Source of the DNA: Candidatus Zhuqueibacterota bacterium
GTDB taxonomy: Bacteria; Zhuqueibacterota; Zhuqueibacteria; Oceanimicrobiales; Oceanimicrobiaceae
Assembly (NCBI GenBank): GCA_029262005.1
Contig: JAJDAG010000037.1
Coordinates: 1 to 64,000, forward strand
Direction of reading: 5' to 3'
Length of the DNA stretch: 64,000 bases
Shown here: in pieces, positions 18,930 through 26,972 of the stretch
Position numbering within the stretch: position 1 is the stretch's first letter
Layout: each line of letters starts with the position of its first letter
Notes under the pieces: model-generated
What the model saw: only the letters and a program-made list of their open reading frames with translations
What the model was told of the DNA's origin: nothing
The model's database searches: none
Program-made: the position numbers and the translations under genes

Positions 18930-19142
18930 ATGAAAGTCTACACATTTGTACTTATCATTGTCGCAGGCCTTGGGTCAAGTTGTGTCGTGGTTCAACCATG
19001 GGAACGCGGTGAACTCGCCGATCCTATTATGATTTTTGATGAAAATCCCATCGATGCCGGTGCAAGCGAGCACCATATTGACTACCGCGAAGGGTCGGTT
19101 GGTGGAACCGGTGCACAGAGTGGAGGTTGCGGTTGTGGTTAA
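18930..19142 (+). CDS. DUF4266 small lipoprotein
   Basis: 70 aa. A short signal with lipobox-like GLGSSC is followed by the DUF4266 signature VQPWERGELADPIM, a His/Tyr-containing middle (EHHIDYREGS) and a Gly-Cys tail (GGCGCG). The family is short, lipid-anchored and regularly precedes DUF3570 genes; the terminal CGCG may bind metal or be redox-active. AGGAG is well placed before the ATG. Its last codons overlap the GTG start of the DUF3570 gene. Function is unestablished. Confidence 0.85.
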   Translation: MKVYTFVLIIVAGLGSSCVVVQPWERGELADPIMIFDENPIDAGASEHHIDYREGSVGGTGAQSGGCGCG

Positions 19143-20274
19143 GTTTTGCACAAGCCTATTGGCTATATGCCTGTGTTTTAGTCCCGTTGCTTATGGTCAG
19201 GATTTACCTGAGAGTGAGTTGCAGGTAAATTTGAATTCATATTTTGATAGCTTTGATGTTAAGATTGTTTACCCAATGGTATCCTATACCAGAAAGTTGA
19301 CGGAGTCATCTACTATCAATGCCCGCTACTTAATTGATGTTATTAGTGCCGCGTCCATGAAGAGTCATTTTGTTGTGGACGGCGTTACATCTGCTACCGA
19401 GCGGGAAGATGGTGGCGGGGATGACACACCGGATGAAGTGCGCCAGGAAGTGGGGCTCGGCATTACGCATTTGTTGGCCGGGGGAACGCTGTCAATGAAT
19501 TTGTTGCACAGTTCGGAACACGATTATCGCTCAGTGACAATTGCCGCAAATTATACGCGCCCATTTGCAAAAAAGAACACGTATGCCCAAATTGGTTTTG
19601 TACGTAGCTGGGATAAGGTTTTTCCGCAGATTCGGTTGTGGAAAAAAAATAAAGACGTTTACACCACCAGTTTAAATATGACTCAAGTTCTAAGTAAACA
19701 TTTTATCGCACAGGCAATCTATTCCTATAGTTTTGCTGATGGCTTCCAGTCTGATCCTTACCAGGTCGTGCAGATAATTCAGGGCGACGAATTTATCAAT
19801 CTGGAGCCGATACACCCGCAGCAACGAACCCGCCAGGCCCTTGGTTTGCGATTCAACTACAAAGTTGATCGCAGAACCGCAGTGCATATCGGCGCTCGGC
19901 ATTATTGGGATGACTGGGATGTTTCATCTTTTACTTTGTCGCTGTCGCTGCTGCAGCATTTTGGGGATGAGGTCAACGCGGAGATTGGGTTCCGAAATTA
20001 CGTTCAAAACCAGGCCTATTTCTTTAAGCAAAAGTATGATACGCCTGAAGAATTCATGACGGTTGACAGCAAACTGGATGAAGGCTTTTCGAATGAATTT
20101 CAGTTCAAGTTGAGTTTGGAGGGGAGCAAAGTCCCGCTGGTAAACAGTGATAAGGTTCAACTTAATGTCAAATTCAACTATTACCGTCGAAAAACAGCAA
20201 CACCGAATTGGCATCGCAGAACGAAACAACTTCATGCCTACATCATGAGCTTGGGTGTCCGTTACCGATTTTAG
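19135..20274 (+). CDS. DUF3570 outer-membrane barrel-like protein
   Basis: 379 aa from the GTG at 19135: GGAGG at 19122-19126 is ideally spaced, and the resulting N-terminus (VKFCTSLLAICLCFSPVAYGQ) is a proper signal peptide, whereas the ORF-track start 33 codons upstream is not. The mature protein has alternating amphipathic beta-strands and ends in an aromatic residue (LGVRYRF), typical of outer-membrane barrels. It matches DUF3570 (NLNSYFDSFDVKIVYPMVSYTR). It overlaps the DUF4266 stop by eight bases. In other genomes DUF4266-DUF3570 pairs sit with thioredoxin, DUF2271 and flavin-transferase genes; the first two neighbours are also here. Confidence 0.85.
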   Translation: MVKFCTSLLAICLCFSPVAYGQDLPESELQVNLNSYFDSFDVKIVYPMVSYTRKLTESSTINARYLIDVISAASMKSHFVVDGVTSATEREDGGGDDTPDEVRQEVGLGITHLLAGGTLSMNLLHSSEHDYRSVTIAANYTRPFAKKNTYAQIGFVRSWDKVFPQIRLWKKNKDVYTTSLNMTQVLSKHFIAQAIYSYSFADGFQSDPYQVVQIIQGDEFINLEPIHPQQRTRQALGLRFNYKVDRRTAVHIGARHYWDDWDVSSFTLSLSLLQHFGDEVNAEIGFRNYVQNQAYFFKQKYDTPEEFMTVDSKLDEGFSNEFQFKLSLEGSKVPLVNSDKVQLNVKFNYYRRKTATPNWHRRTKQLHAYIMSLGVRYRF

Positions 20275-20302
20275 TCATAATGTAAATTCAGGAAAAGGTG
20301 TT

Positions 20303-20980
20303 ATGAACAGAAGAAGTTTTTTGCAGCAAAGTGCTTTACTGGCATCTGGTATCGTGTTGGGCAGTTGGAATTCAAAGGGATTGCTGGCTGCCAATTCGGC
20401 ATCGATGCAACTCTCCGTAGACGTGCTGACAACTGAGCCGGTTCGTGCAGTTGGATTAATTGAGGCTCTAATTCAGAACTCAAATCTCTCCCTGAAAAAT
20501 TTGGTCTATACCGACTACCAGTTATTGGGTGACTATGTTGGTGATATTGTCGTAACAACCAACGGGCAATTGCTCGACTATAAAAAGCAAAATGGGGACT
20601 TTGCGCAAAACATCGCTGAGATCTCACAATCGTTGGGGCTGCCTGCACAGGTGCAAAATCCGTCACGGCTAAGAATCGCAACCGCGGTGCCTGGTCAGAA
20701 GGCAGAAAAAATTCATATTTTCCACAAAAATACGCTGCTGGCGGAGTTGGATATCCGTGAAAATAACGAAGTAATAGACATTCCTGCATCTCACGGGAAC
20801 CTACAGTTGTCTGTTCAAAATGGTCGTGCTAAACTAAGAACGGCCTCCTGCAAGCACAAAACCTGCGTCAAGATGGGAAGTATTGCAAGGCCGGGCGAGC
20901 AGATTGTCTGTATTCCCAACGAGATACGAATCTCAGTTAGTGGCATACGCTCGAGTGGGGTCGATTCTTTGGCATTCTAG
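20303..20980 (+). CDS. Exported NusG-domain-II protein
   Basis: 225 aa from the ATG at 20303, with a purine-rich GGAAAAGG upstream; the ORF-track start lies inside the DUF3570 gene. The N-terminus MNRRSFLQQSALLASG looks like a Tat-type signal (an RR followed by SFLQ). The C-terminal half is a NusG domain II beta-barrel of the stand-alone exported type: TASCKHKTCVKMGSI with paired Cys, then PGEQIVCIPNEIRI. The middle part (about 40-130) is unassigned. Proteins of this type occur beside flavin-transferase (ApbE) and Rnf-like genes; it is not an ApbE itself, as no ApbE motifs are seen. It ends the redox operon. Confidence 0.75.
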   Translation: MNRRSFLQQSALLASGIVLGSWNSKGLLAANSASMQLSVDVLTTEPVRAVGLIEALIQNSNLSLKNLVYTDYQLLGDYVGDIVVTTNGQLLDYKKQNGDFAQNIAEISQSLGLPAQVQNPSRLRIATAVPGQKAEKIHIFHKNTLLAELDIRENNEVIDIPASHGNLQLSVQNGRAKLRTASCKHKTCVKMGSIARPGEQIVCIPNEIRISVSGIRSSGVDSLAF

Positions 20981-21301
20981 TCTTGTTTCATGTGTATTCC
21001 GCGTAACTCACGTTTTTTAGCAGGGATGCTGTAAGAGGGGGCACCGACAAGATCATGGTTGCGAAATTCTGAAATGACGCAGTCTCCGATGGCGCAATCG
21101 TCCTCTCTGATTTTTGATTACTCCTTTCTTTCTCTTTATCCCAATTTTGCTCCCAGCTCACCTTGCTCATTCATCATGCCGCCTTTTTTCGGTTACAAGC
21201 TTCATATCACCGTTCAAATTAGCACTTTGATCGAAGGTCGAGAATTCTTAAATTATTACCTTGATTTAATGTTTAATTGATTTGACTGGTGGAGGATGTA
21301 A
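20981..21301. other. Intergenic region upstream of terC
   Basis: About 320 bp without a supported gene or clear hairpin. A well-placed GGAGG lies at the right end before the terC ATG. A yybP-ykoY (Mn2+) riboswitch precedes some terC genes, but I could not recognise its conserved elements here. Confidence 0.3.
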
Positions 21302-22039
21302 ATGGAGGTTTTTTTACACGGCGAGACTTGGGTTGCTTTGCTGACTTTGACTTTCCTGGAGATTGTACTGGGAGTCGACAACATTATTTTTATCTCAATC
21401 GTCTGCAACAAATTGCCTGAAGCCCAACAGGGCAGGGCTCGCACTATCGGACTCAGCCTCGCTCTGATTTTCAGAATTTTGCTGCTTCTGACCATCACCT
21501 GGATAATCGGTTTTTCCAAACCTCTTTTCTCTATTGTGGGCTTCGAGGCCAGCGGCAGGGATATGATTTTGGCGCTGGGCGGCCTGTTCTTGCTGGCGAA
21601 AAGCACCATTGAGATACATGAGAAGATGGAAGGCCTTGCTCATGAAACGAAAGCGCGGGCGCTGGTATCGTTTGCAGGAGTGATTTTTCAGGTCATCGTG
21701 ATGGACTTGATTTTTTCACTGGACTCGATTCTCACTGCGGTCGGGCTGACAGAGCAAGTGCTCATTATGGTCATTGCTGTCATCATTGCCCTGTTGATAA
21801 TGATGGCGTTTGCAGGCCGAATCAGTTCTTTTATTCGTGAGCATCCAGCCCTTGAAGTACTGGCGCTGTCTTTTTTGATCCTCATTGGGTTCATGTTGGT
21901 TTTAGAGGGGCTTCATTTTCATGTTCCCAAAGGGTACATCTATTTTGCAGTTATTTTTTCCTTGCTCGTTGAGCTTGTAAATATGCGGATGCGGCGGAAA
22001 GGACAACCGGTGCATTTAACCAAGCGATATGAAGCCTAG
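21302..22039 (+). CDS. TerC family integral membrane protein
   Basis: 245 aa with seven or so hydrophobic helices and the TerC signatures: an acidic first-helix motif (FLEIVLGVDNIIFISIV) and its repeat in the second half (VIVMDLIFSLDSILTAVG). The paired DN and DS residues are the presumed metal-contacting sites. TerC proteins are linked to tellurite resistance and, in characterised relatives, to Mn2+ export and metalation of exported proteins. No other ter genes are near. Ribosome site GGAGG before ATG. The specific ion is unknown. Confidence 0.92.
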   Translation: MEVFLHGETWVALLTLTFLEIVLGVDNIIFISIVCNKLPEAQQGRARTIGLSLALIFRILLLLTITWIIGFSKPLFSIVGFEASGRDMILALGGLFLLAKSTIEIHEKMEGLAHETKARALVSFAGVIFQVIVMDLIFSLDSILTAVGLTEQVLIMVIAVIIALLIMMAFAGRISSFIREHPALEVLALSFLILIGFMLVLEGLHFHVPKGYIYFAVIFSLLVELVNMRMRRKGQPVHLTKRYEA

Positions 22040-22095
22040 CAATCGCATGTGAAATGTGATGCGGTTGGTGCTGTCTTACATTAATTTGTGCGAAG

Positions 22096-24300
22096 ATGCA
22101 TAATTTTCCTGGCAATATTAGAATTTCGCTTTGGGCCGGCTTGTTGTGTCTCCAGCTTGCGCTGGTTGCATCTTCGGTTTCCGCCTCAGAAGCTCCGCGC
22201 ATTGGGCTCGCGCTCAGCGGCGGCGGTGCCAAGGGTTTCGCCCATATTGGCGCGCTGAAAGTTCTTGAGGAGGCTGGGCTGCGAGTCGATTTTGTGGTTG
22301 GAACAAGTATGGGCGGGGTTATTGGCGGTCTGTACGCATTGGGTTATTCAGTTGCGGAGCTTGAAAAACTCGCTTTGGAAACAGACTGGGTCGGTATGTT
22401 TTCAGATCACGTCAGCAGGCGTGATCTGAGCATGGTGCAAAAACGGCTGGATGGCCGCTATGTGGCGGAACTGCCCATCAAGAACAAACGCGTGGAGTTT
22501 CCGTCAGGGCTGGTGGCCGGGCAAAATGTGGCGAGATTGCTTTCCCGTCTCACTCTTTCAGCACACAACATAAATGATTTTCGCAGCCTGCCCATTCCTT
22601 TTGCCTGCGTTGCCACAGACATCGTGACAGGAAAAGCCGTGCTGTTAGACAGCGGATTTTTACCTGAGGCCATGCGAGCCAGTATGGCCCTTCCTTCAAT
22701 TTTTACGCCGGTTAAACTTCAGGGGCACTTACTGTTAGATGGTGGTTTGGTGCGTAATTTTCCAGTTCAAGATGTCATTGAACTCGGTGCGGATTTGGTA
22801 GTGGGGATCGATGTAAGTGAGCCTTTGTATGATGAGGGAGAGCTGATCTCATTCCTCGATATTATTGACCAGGCCTTAAGTTTTACAAGCGCTTCCTCTA
22901 CTGTTGAGCAGCGCAAGTTGTGTGATGTGCTCATTTCGCCGGATATCGACGGTCTTTCCACTTTGGGTTTTGGTAACATTCAGGATATTATTGCCCGAGG
23001 TGAACGTGCGGCACGTGCTGTGCTCCCGCAAATTCTCGCGCTTGTGGAGTTGGGGCAACAAAGACCAGAAGGCCGTGTCCCTAAATTACAAACAGCCCCT
23101 TTTGATTCTATCTACATCGAATCAATCCGTATCGATGGGCTTGAACGCTCTACGCAGAAAGTCATTGAAACCGAATTTGGATTTTCTGTGCCTGCCTGGG
23201 CGACGTTGTCCGATATTGAAAGGGCGACTGACAGGGTTTACAGTTCCCTGCTTTTTGACCGCGCTATCTATAAACTGGAAGAGCTGGACGGCCGGATTGA
23301 ATTGGTCATCACGGTGGTTGAGCGCAGCGAAGATCTCTTTCGGTTTGCCTTGCGCTACAATTCTCAGACCGAGGCCTCGGTGCTGCTGGGTGCTGTTTTT
23401 CGCAATGTAACAAAGAACAATTCGTTTCTTAATATGGACTTGGAACTTGGTCAGGAAGTGCAATTTGATGTAAGTTATCTGCAACACATAGGCTGGCGTC
23501 CGCGGGTCGGGTTGATTGCCAGGCTTAACTATAATGACAGTTTTCTTGATTTGTTTGAGGCAGGGCAGCGGCAGGCGCAGCTCAATATAACCTCGCTGGC
23601 GGCGGAGGTTTTGTTTGGGTCCGTACTTTCTACGAAGCTGTCTCTGGCAGCCGGCATCAGAACAGAGACCGTAGTGGGAGAGACCAAAATTGCTGCGTCA
23701 GACACATTGGTCTTTCGCCGGAGCCTGGCAACGCTCGTTAACACGCTTCGTATTGATACGTTCGACCGGTCGGATTTTCCCACACGCGGCATTGCCTTGA
23801 CTGCTCGCAATGATGTTGCTTTTAAGGGCGTGGGAAGCAGAGCTGGATTTTCGCGGCACTTAGCTGATCTACGGGTTGTAATCCCTGTGCATTCAAAACT
23901 CTCTTTGCTGGCTGAGTCCATGGTGGGATACACCAGAGGAGACGATGTGCCGCTAAACTATTCGTTTGTGCTTGGTGGCATGGAAACCTCCACTTTATTT
24001 ACCGGCGTTGAATTCGTGCGGTCTTCTTTTTTGGGTCTTAAACATCAGGAACGTATAGGCAGAAATTTACAATTCTGGCAAGCGGGCATTCAGATCGAGC
24101 CGTGGAACCGGTTCGTTTTTATTGTGCGAGCGAACGCAGGGGACACGCTTCAACGTTGGACATTTGTTGCAAATAAGTGGAAATGGGGACTGGGATTAAC
24201 TGCCGCAACGTTAACGCCGCTTGGCCCGGTGGAAATTACTCTAGCCGGCGGAGACCAGCATGATTTTCAGACATATTTGAATGTGGGGTTTAAGTTCTAA
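22096..24300 (+). CDS. Patatin-like phospholipase with POTRA and Omp85 barrel domains
   Basis: 734 aa. After a signal peptide, a patatin domain (about 34-310) has all catalytic elements: oxyanion GGGAKG, nucleophile GTSMGG, and DGGLVRNFP with the dyad Asp. A single POTRA-like unit (about 330-400; YIESIRIDGLERSTQKVIE) and a C-terminal Omp85/surface-antigen barrel (about 405-734, ending in VGFKF) follow. This is the architecture of PlpD-like type Vd autotransporters, with the lipase exposed at, or released from, the cell surface or kept on the periplasmic side. Its stop (TAA) overlaps by one base the ATG of the histidine kinase. Confidence 0.92.
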   Translation: MHNFPGNIRISLWAGLLCLQLALVASSVSASEAPRIGLALSGGGAKGFAHIGALKVLEEAGLRVDFVVGTSMGGVIGGLYALGYSVAELEKLALETDWVGMFSDHVSRRDLSMVQKRLDGRYVAELPIKNKRVEFPSGLVAGQNVARLLSRLTLSAHNINDFRSLPIPFACVATDIVTGKAVLLDSGFLPEAMRASMALPSIFTPVKLQGHLLLDGGLVRNFPVQDVIELGADLVVGIDVSEPLYDEGELISFLDIIDQALSFTSASSTVEQRKLCDVLISPDIDGLSTLGFGNIQDIIARGERAARAVLPQILALVELGQQRPEGRVPKLQTAPFDSIYIESIRIDGLERSTQKVIETEFGFSVPAWATLSDIERATDRVYSSLLFDRAIYKLEELDGRIELVITVVERSEDLFRFALRYNSQTEASVLLGAVFRNVTKNNSFLNMDLELGQEVQFDVSYLQHIGWRPRVGLIARLNYNDSFLDLFEAGQRQAQLNITSLAAEVLFGSVLSTKLSLAAGIRTETVVGETKIAASDTLVFRRSLATLVNTLRIDTFDRSDFPTRGIALTARNDVAFKGVGSRAGFSRHLADLRVVIPVHSKLSLLAESMVGYTRGDDVPLNYSFVLGGMETSTLFTGVEFVRSSFLGLKHQERIGRNLQFWQAGIQIEPWNRFVFIVRANAGDTLQRWTFVANKWKWGLGLTAATLTPLGPVEITLAGGDQHDFQTYLNVGFKF

Positions 24301-26441
24301 TGCAAAAATCAAATTTGAAGTGTGAGCCTGGTGGAACGGGTGCAGCGCGTAAATTTATGAGTGTGCTTGCAACGATGGTTTTTTTGAACCTCGGTTGTTC
24401 AACCCAATCTGGGGACTTGAGCGACGAGCAGTCACTGGTGACTCTGAATTCTTGGTTATATCGCCTCGCAGATTCTCCTCTGGATTCACTTGGCAGACCG
24501 GAGTGGGGCTATTCCGTTCTTCATCAAGCACACCCGGCAAGCCAATTGTTAGGTTTTGAGAATGAAGAAAACAGCCATTTCTTGTGGCTGCAGACCACCC
24601 TGCCACATGGAAACTGGTCCAGCCCCAAACTCTATTTGCCGGTTGTTCACTCTGCTTTTGAAGTGTATTTGGACTCGAATCTTGTCTACACCAGTGGTGA
24701 GATAGGCGCATCCGGTGAAAATGTTTTTCAAAGCATGCGTTGGCATTTGGTTTCACTCAACCCGGACTGGCTCGGCAAAAGGCTCTCCCTAAGAATTTTT
24801 TCTGAGCACTCTGATCTTATCGGCATTCACTTGATGAATGACGGGGTGATGGTCGGAAATGAGTTTGACGTCATTCGTTTTCTGGTCAGGGCAAATGCTG
24901 ATAGCATCATCCTCGGCTTCTTTTTTATTTTCGTCGGATTGTTTTCCATGTTTGTTTTTTTTAGGCGTTGTCGTCGCTGTGAATATTTTCTGGCGAGTTT
25001 CGGTTTGACGGCAGTTTCCATTGGCATTTTTTATGTCGTACAGGATCGTACATCACAGTTGCTTGTGCCGGATATACATTGGCGATATTATCTCGTCATC
25101 ATTTCATTTTACTTCTTTCCGGTTGGTCTTTTTGCATTTGTGGAACATGCCGTTGAGTGCCATCATCGTCGGATTATGCGGGCGCTCTGGATTTTCCATC
25201 TTGTGATTGCTTTGGCGGTAATTTCTTTGGATTTGGTTGGCTTGATGTCTCTGCCCATGATGCAGTTTTATTATCCGTGGATATTTATTGCCACTATCCT
25301 CATCGCATTTGCAGTGAGCATGCATTCTGCAATTGACGGCGACACGAGCGCACGCGTGTTTTTTGCCGGCTTCATGCTTTTTGGACTATTTGGCCTGATT
25401 GACCTGTTGCGAGCCTTGCACATTTTCACCAGTGTTCCTTTTATTTCGCATTGGGGAATGTTTATTTTTTTACTCTGCCTCGGTTATCTTCTCGAGCGCA
25501 AGTTTGCCAAGGATCAGGACAAGTTAATGGCTTATTCGCGCGATCTGGAACTCATTTCAAGCAACCTGAGATGTTCGACGGGAAAACTTCAAGAATACAG
25601 CCAGACTCTGGAGCAGAAAGTGTCCGACCGCACGCGCGATGTTGATGAGAAAAACAGAGAATTGCGCCGGACACTACAGCAGCTAAGGGAGGCACAGAAT
25701 CAACTCGTTTTAAAGGAAAAAATGGCTTCTCTGGGCGATCTGGTTGCTGGTGTGGCGCATGAAGTCAATAACCCCATTGGCGCAGTAAACAGTGCCGCCG
25801 ATGTGTCGAAACGTTGCGTGCTCAGAATTCAGAACATGCTGGCAGCCGCGGCTTCCCTTGAAGCGCTTAAGAGTGAACCAAAGTTTGTTAAGGCAGTCGA
25901 GCTACTTGCAGAGAATACCCGGATCCTTGGCATGGCAGGCGAGCGCATAACCCGCATTGTGCGTAGTTTGAAAAATTTTGCACGTCTGGATGAAGCAGAG
26001 CGGCAAAAGGCAGATATTCACGACGGGCTTGACAGTACATTGATTTTGCTCCACTATGAGATGAAAAATCGTATTCAGGTTGAAAAAGACTACGGTTCTA
26101 TTCCCATGATTCACTGTTTTCCAACCCAGTTAAATCAGGTCTTTATGAACATTCTGAAAAATGCATCACAGGCCATTGAAGACAAGGGTACGGTTAGAAT
26201 CAAAACCGCCATTAAAAATGGTCGCGCGGTGATCGAAATTACGGATAGCGGTAAAGGCATTTCGCAGGATAAGCTGCAAAGTGTCTTCGATCCTGGATTT
26301 ACTACAAAAGGGGTTGGAGTTGGAACAGGGTTGGGTCTCTCTATCAGTTACAATATCATTCAAAAGCACAAAGGAAAGCTCGAAGTGGAAAGTGAAGTTG
26401 GGCAGGGCACAACATTCAGAATAATGTTGCCTGTAGAATAG
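24300..26441 (+). CDS. 7TM sensor histidine kinase
   Basis: 713 aa. The N-terminal part has a signal or lipobox-like segment (FLNLGCSTQ), an extracytoplasmic jelly-roll-like region (about 60-190) and seven predicted helices (about 200-405), the layout of 7TMR-DISM sensors. A coiled-coil (about 410-470) leads to HisKA with LVAGVAHEVNNPIG (phospho-acceptor His) and an HATPase domain (NILKNASQAI, DSGKGISQ, GTGLGLSIS). No receiver domain or adjacent response regulator is present, so its partner is elsewhere. ATG overlaps the patatin stop (TAATG), suggesting coupled translation and possibly sensing of an envelope state linked to the phospholipase. Confidence 0.88.
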   Translation: MQKSNLKCEPGGTGAARKFMSVLATMVFLNLGCSTQSGDLSDEQSLVTLNSWLYRLADSPLDSLGRPEWGYSVLHQAHPASQLLGFENEENSHFLWLQTTLPHGNWSSPKLYLPVVHSAFEVYLDSNLVYTSGEIGASGENVFQSMRWHLVSLNPDWLGKRLSLRIFSEHSDLIGIHLMNDGVMVGNEFDVIRFLVRANADSIILGFFFIFVGLFSMFVFFRRCRRCEYFLASFGLTAVSIGIFYVVQDRTSQLLVPDIHWRYYLVIISFYFFPVGLFAFVEHAVECHHRRIMRALWIFHLVIALAVISLDLVGLMSLPMMQFYYPWIFIATILIAFAVSMHSAIDGDTSARVFFAGFMLFGLFGLIDLLRALHIFTSVPFISHWGMFIFLLCLGYLLERKFAKDQDKLMAYSRDLELISSNLRCSTGKLQEYSQTLEQKVSDRTRDVDEKNRELRRTLQQLREAQNQLVLKEKMASLGDLVAGVAHEVNNPIGAVNSAADVSKRCVLRIQNMLAAAASLEALKSEPKFVKAVELLAENTRILGMAGERITRIVRSLKNFARLDEAERQKADIHDGLDSTLILLHYEMKNRIQVEKDYGSIPMIHCFPTQLNQVFMNILKNASQAIEDKGTVRIKTAIKNGRAVIEITDSGKGISQDKLQSVFDPGFTTKGVGVGTGLGLSISYNIIQKHKGKLEVESEVGQGTTFRIMLPVE

Positions 26442-26972
26442 TTTGATTGCGGGAAAGTTCTAGCCTGAATGATGCATCAGCCACAGAGGCACAGAGTTTT
26501 AAAAAACCGACAATTAAACCTTGAAAAATATAAGAATCCTCATTGCTCTTAAAATTTTTCTTTATTGCGAGCATTTGTTCTAAGTTCTGTATCCTCAATG
26601 TGCTCTGTGACTCTGTGGCAAAATTTATGAATAGAGCAGACTAAAGCGGAAAGTCGAATTGATAAATCCCCCGGTATGGAAAAAATGACTTGATAATGAA
26701 AAGGGTAATTACATATATTTCTGCTGGGTAAATTCAAAGCCGCACCGTACTACTTGATTTTCTATAAACCGCCAGGCCCTCGGTTTCTTTGGGCTGTCCT
26801 GTGGCGAGGCGAGGGAATCCAGCCAATTCGTACTTGCAATGTCACGCACACTAATGGAAAGGAGGGAAGCGCATCTGTGATGATTGCTTGGTCTTTTATG
26901 AATAGCGCCAACTGAATCATCGCCTGTTTTTATGGTATTTGCACATAGTTAAAAAAACGGAGGGTTACTTTT
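26442..26972. repeat. Intergenic region with two copies of a dispersed repeat
   Basis: About 530 bp with no supported gene. Positions 26462-26519 (gatgcatcagccacagaggcacagag ... aaaaaaccgacaatt) are the inverted match of the repeat at 8200-8260. A shorter related piece, tgtgctctgtgactctgtggc, lies near 26599-26622 in the other direction. The right part, before the TonB-receptor gene, must hold its promoter; no known riboswitch core was recognised. GGAGGG precedes the receptor ATG. Confidence 0.6.

Noticed and set aside
20303-20980. Considered as a divergent ApbE flavin transferase
   Set aside because: No ApbE motifs are found; the C-terminal half clearly resembles NusG domain II.
26442-26972. 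Possible cobalamin or other riboswitch before the TonB-dependent receptor
   Set aside because: No conserved B12-box or other riboswitch core could be recognised by eye.
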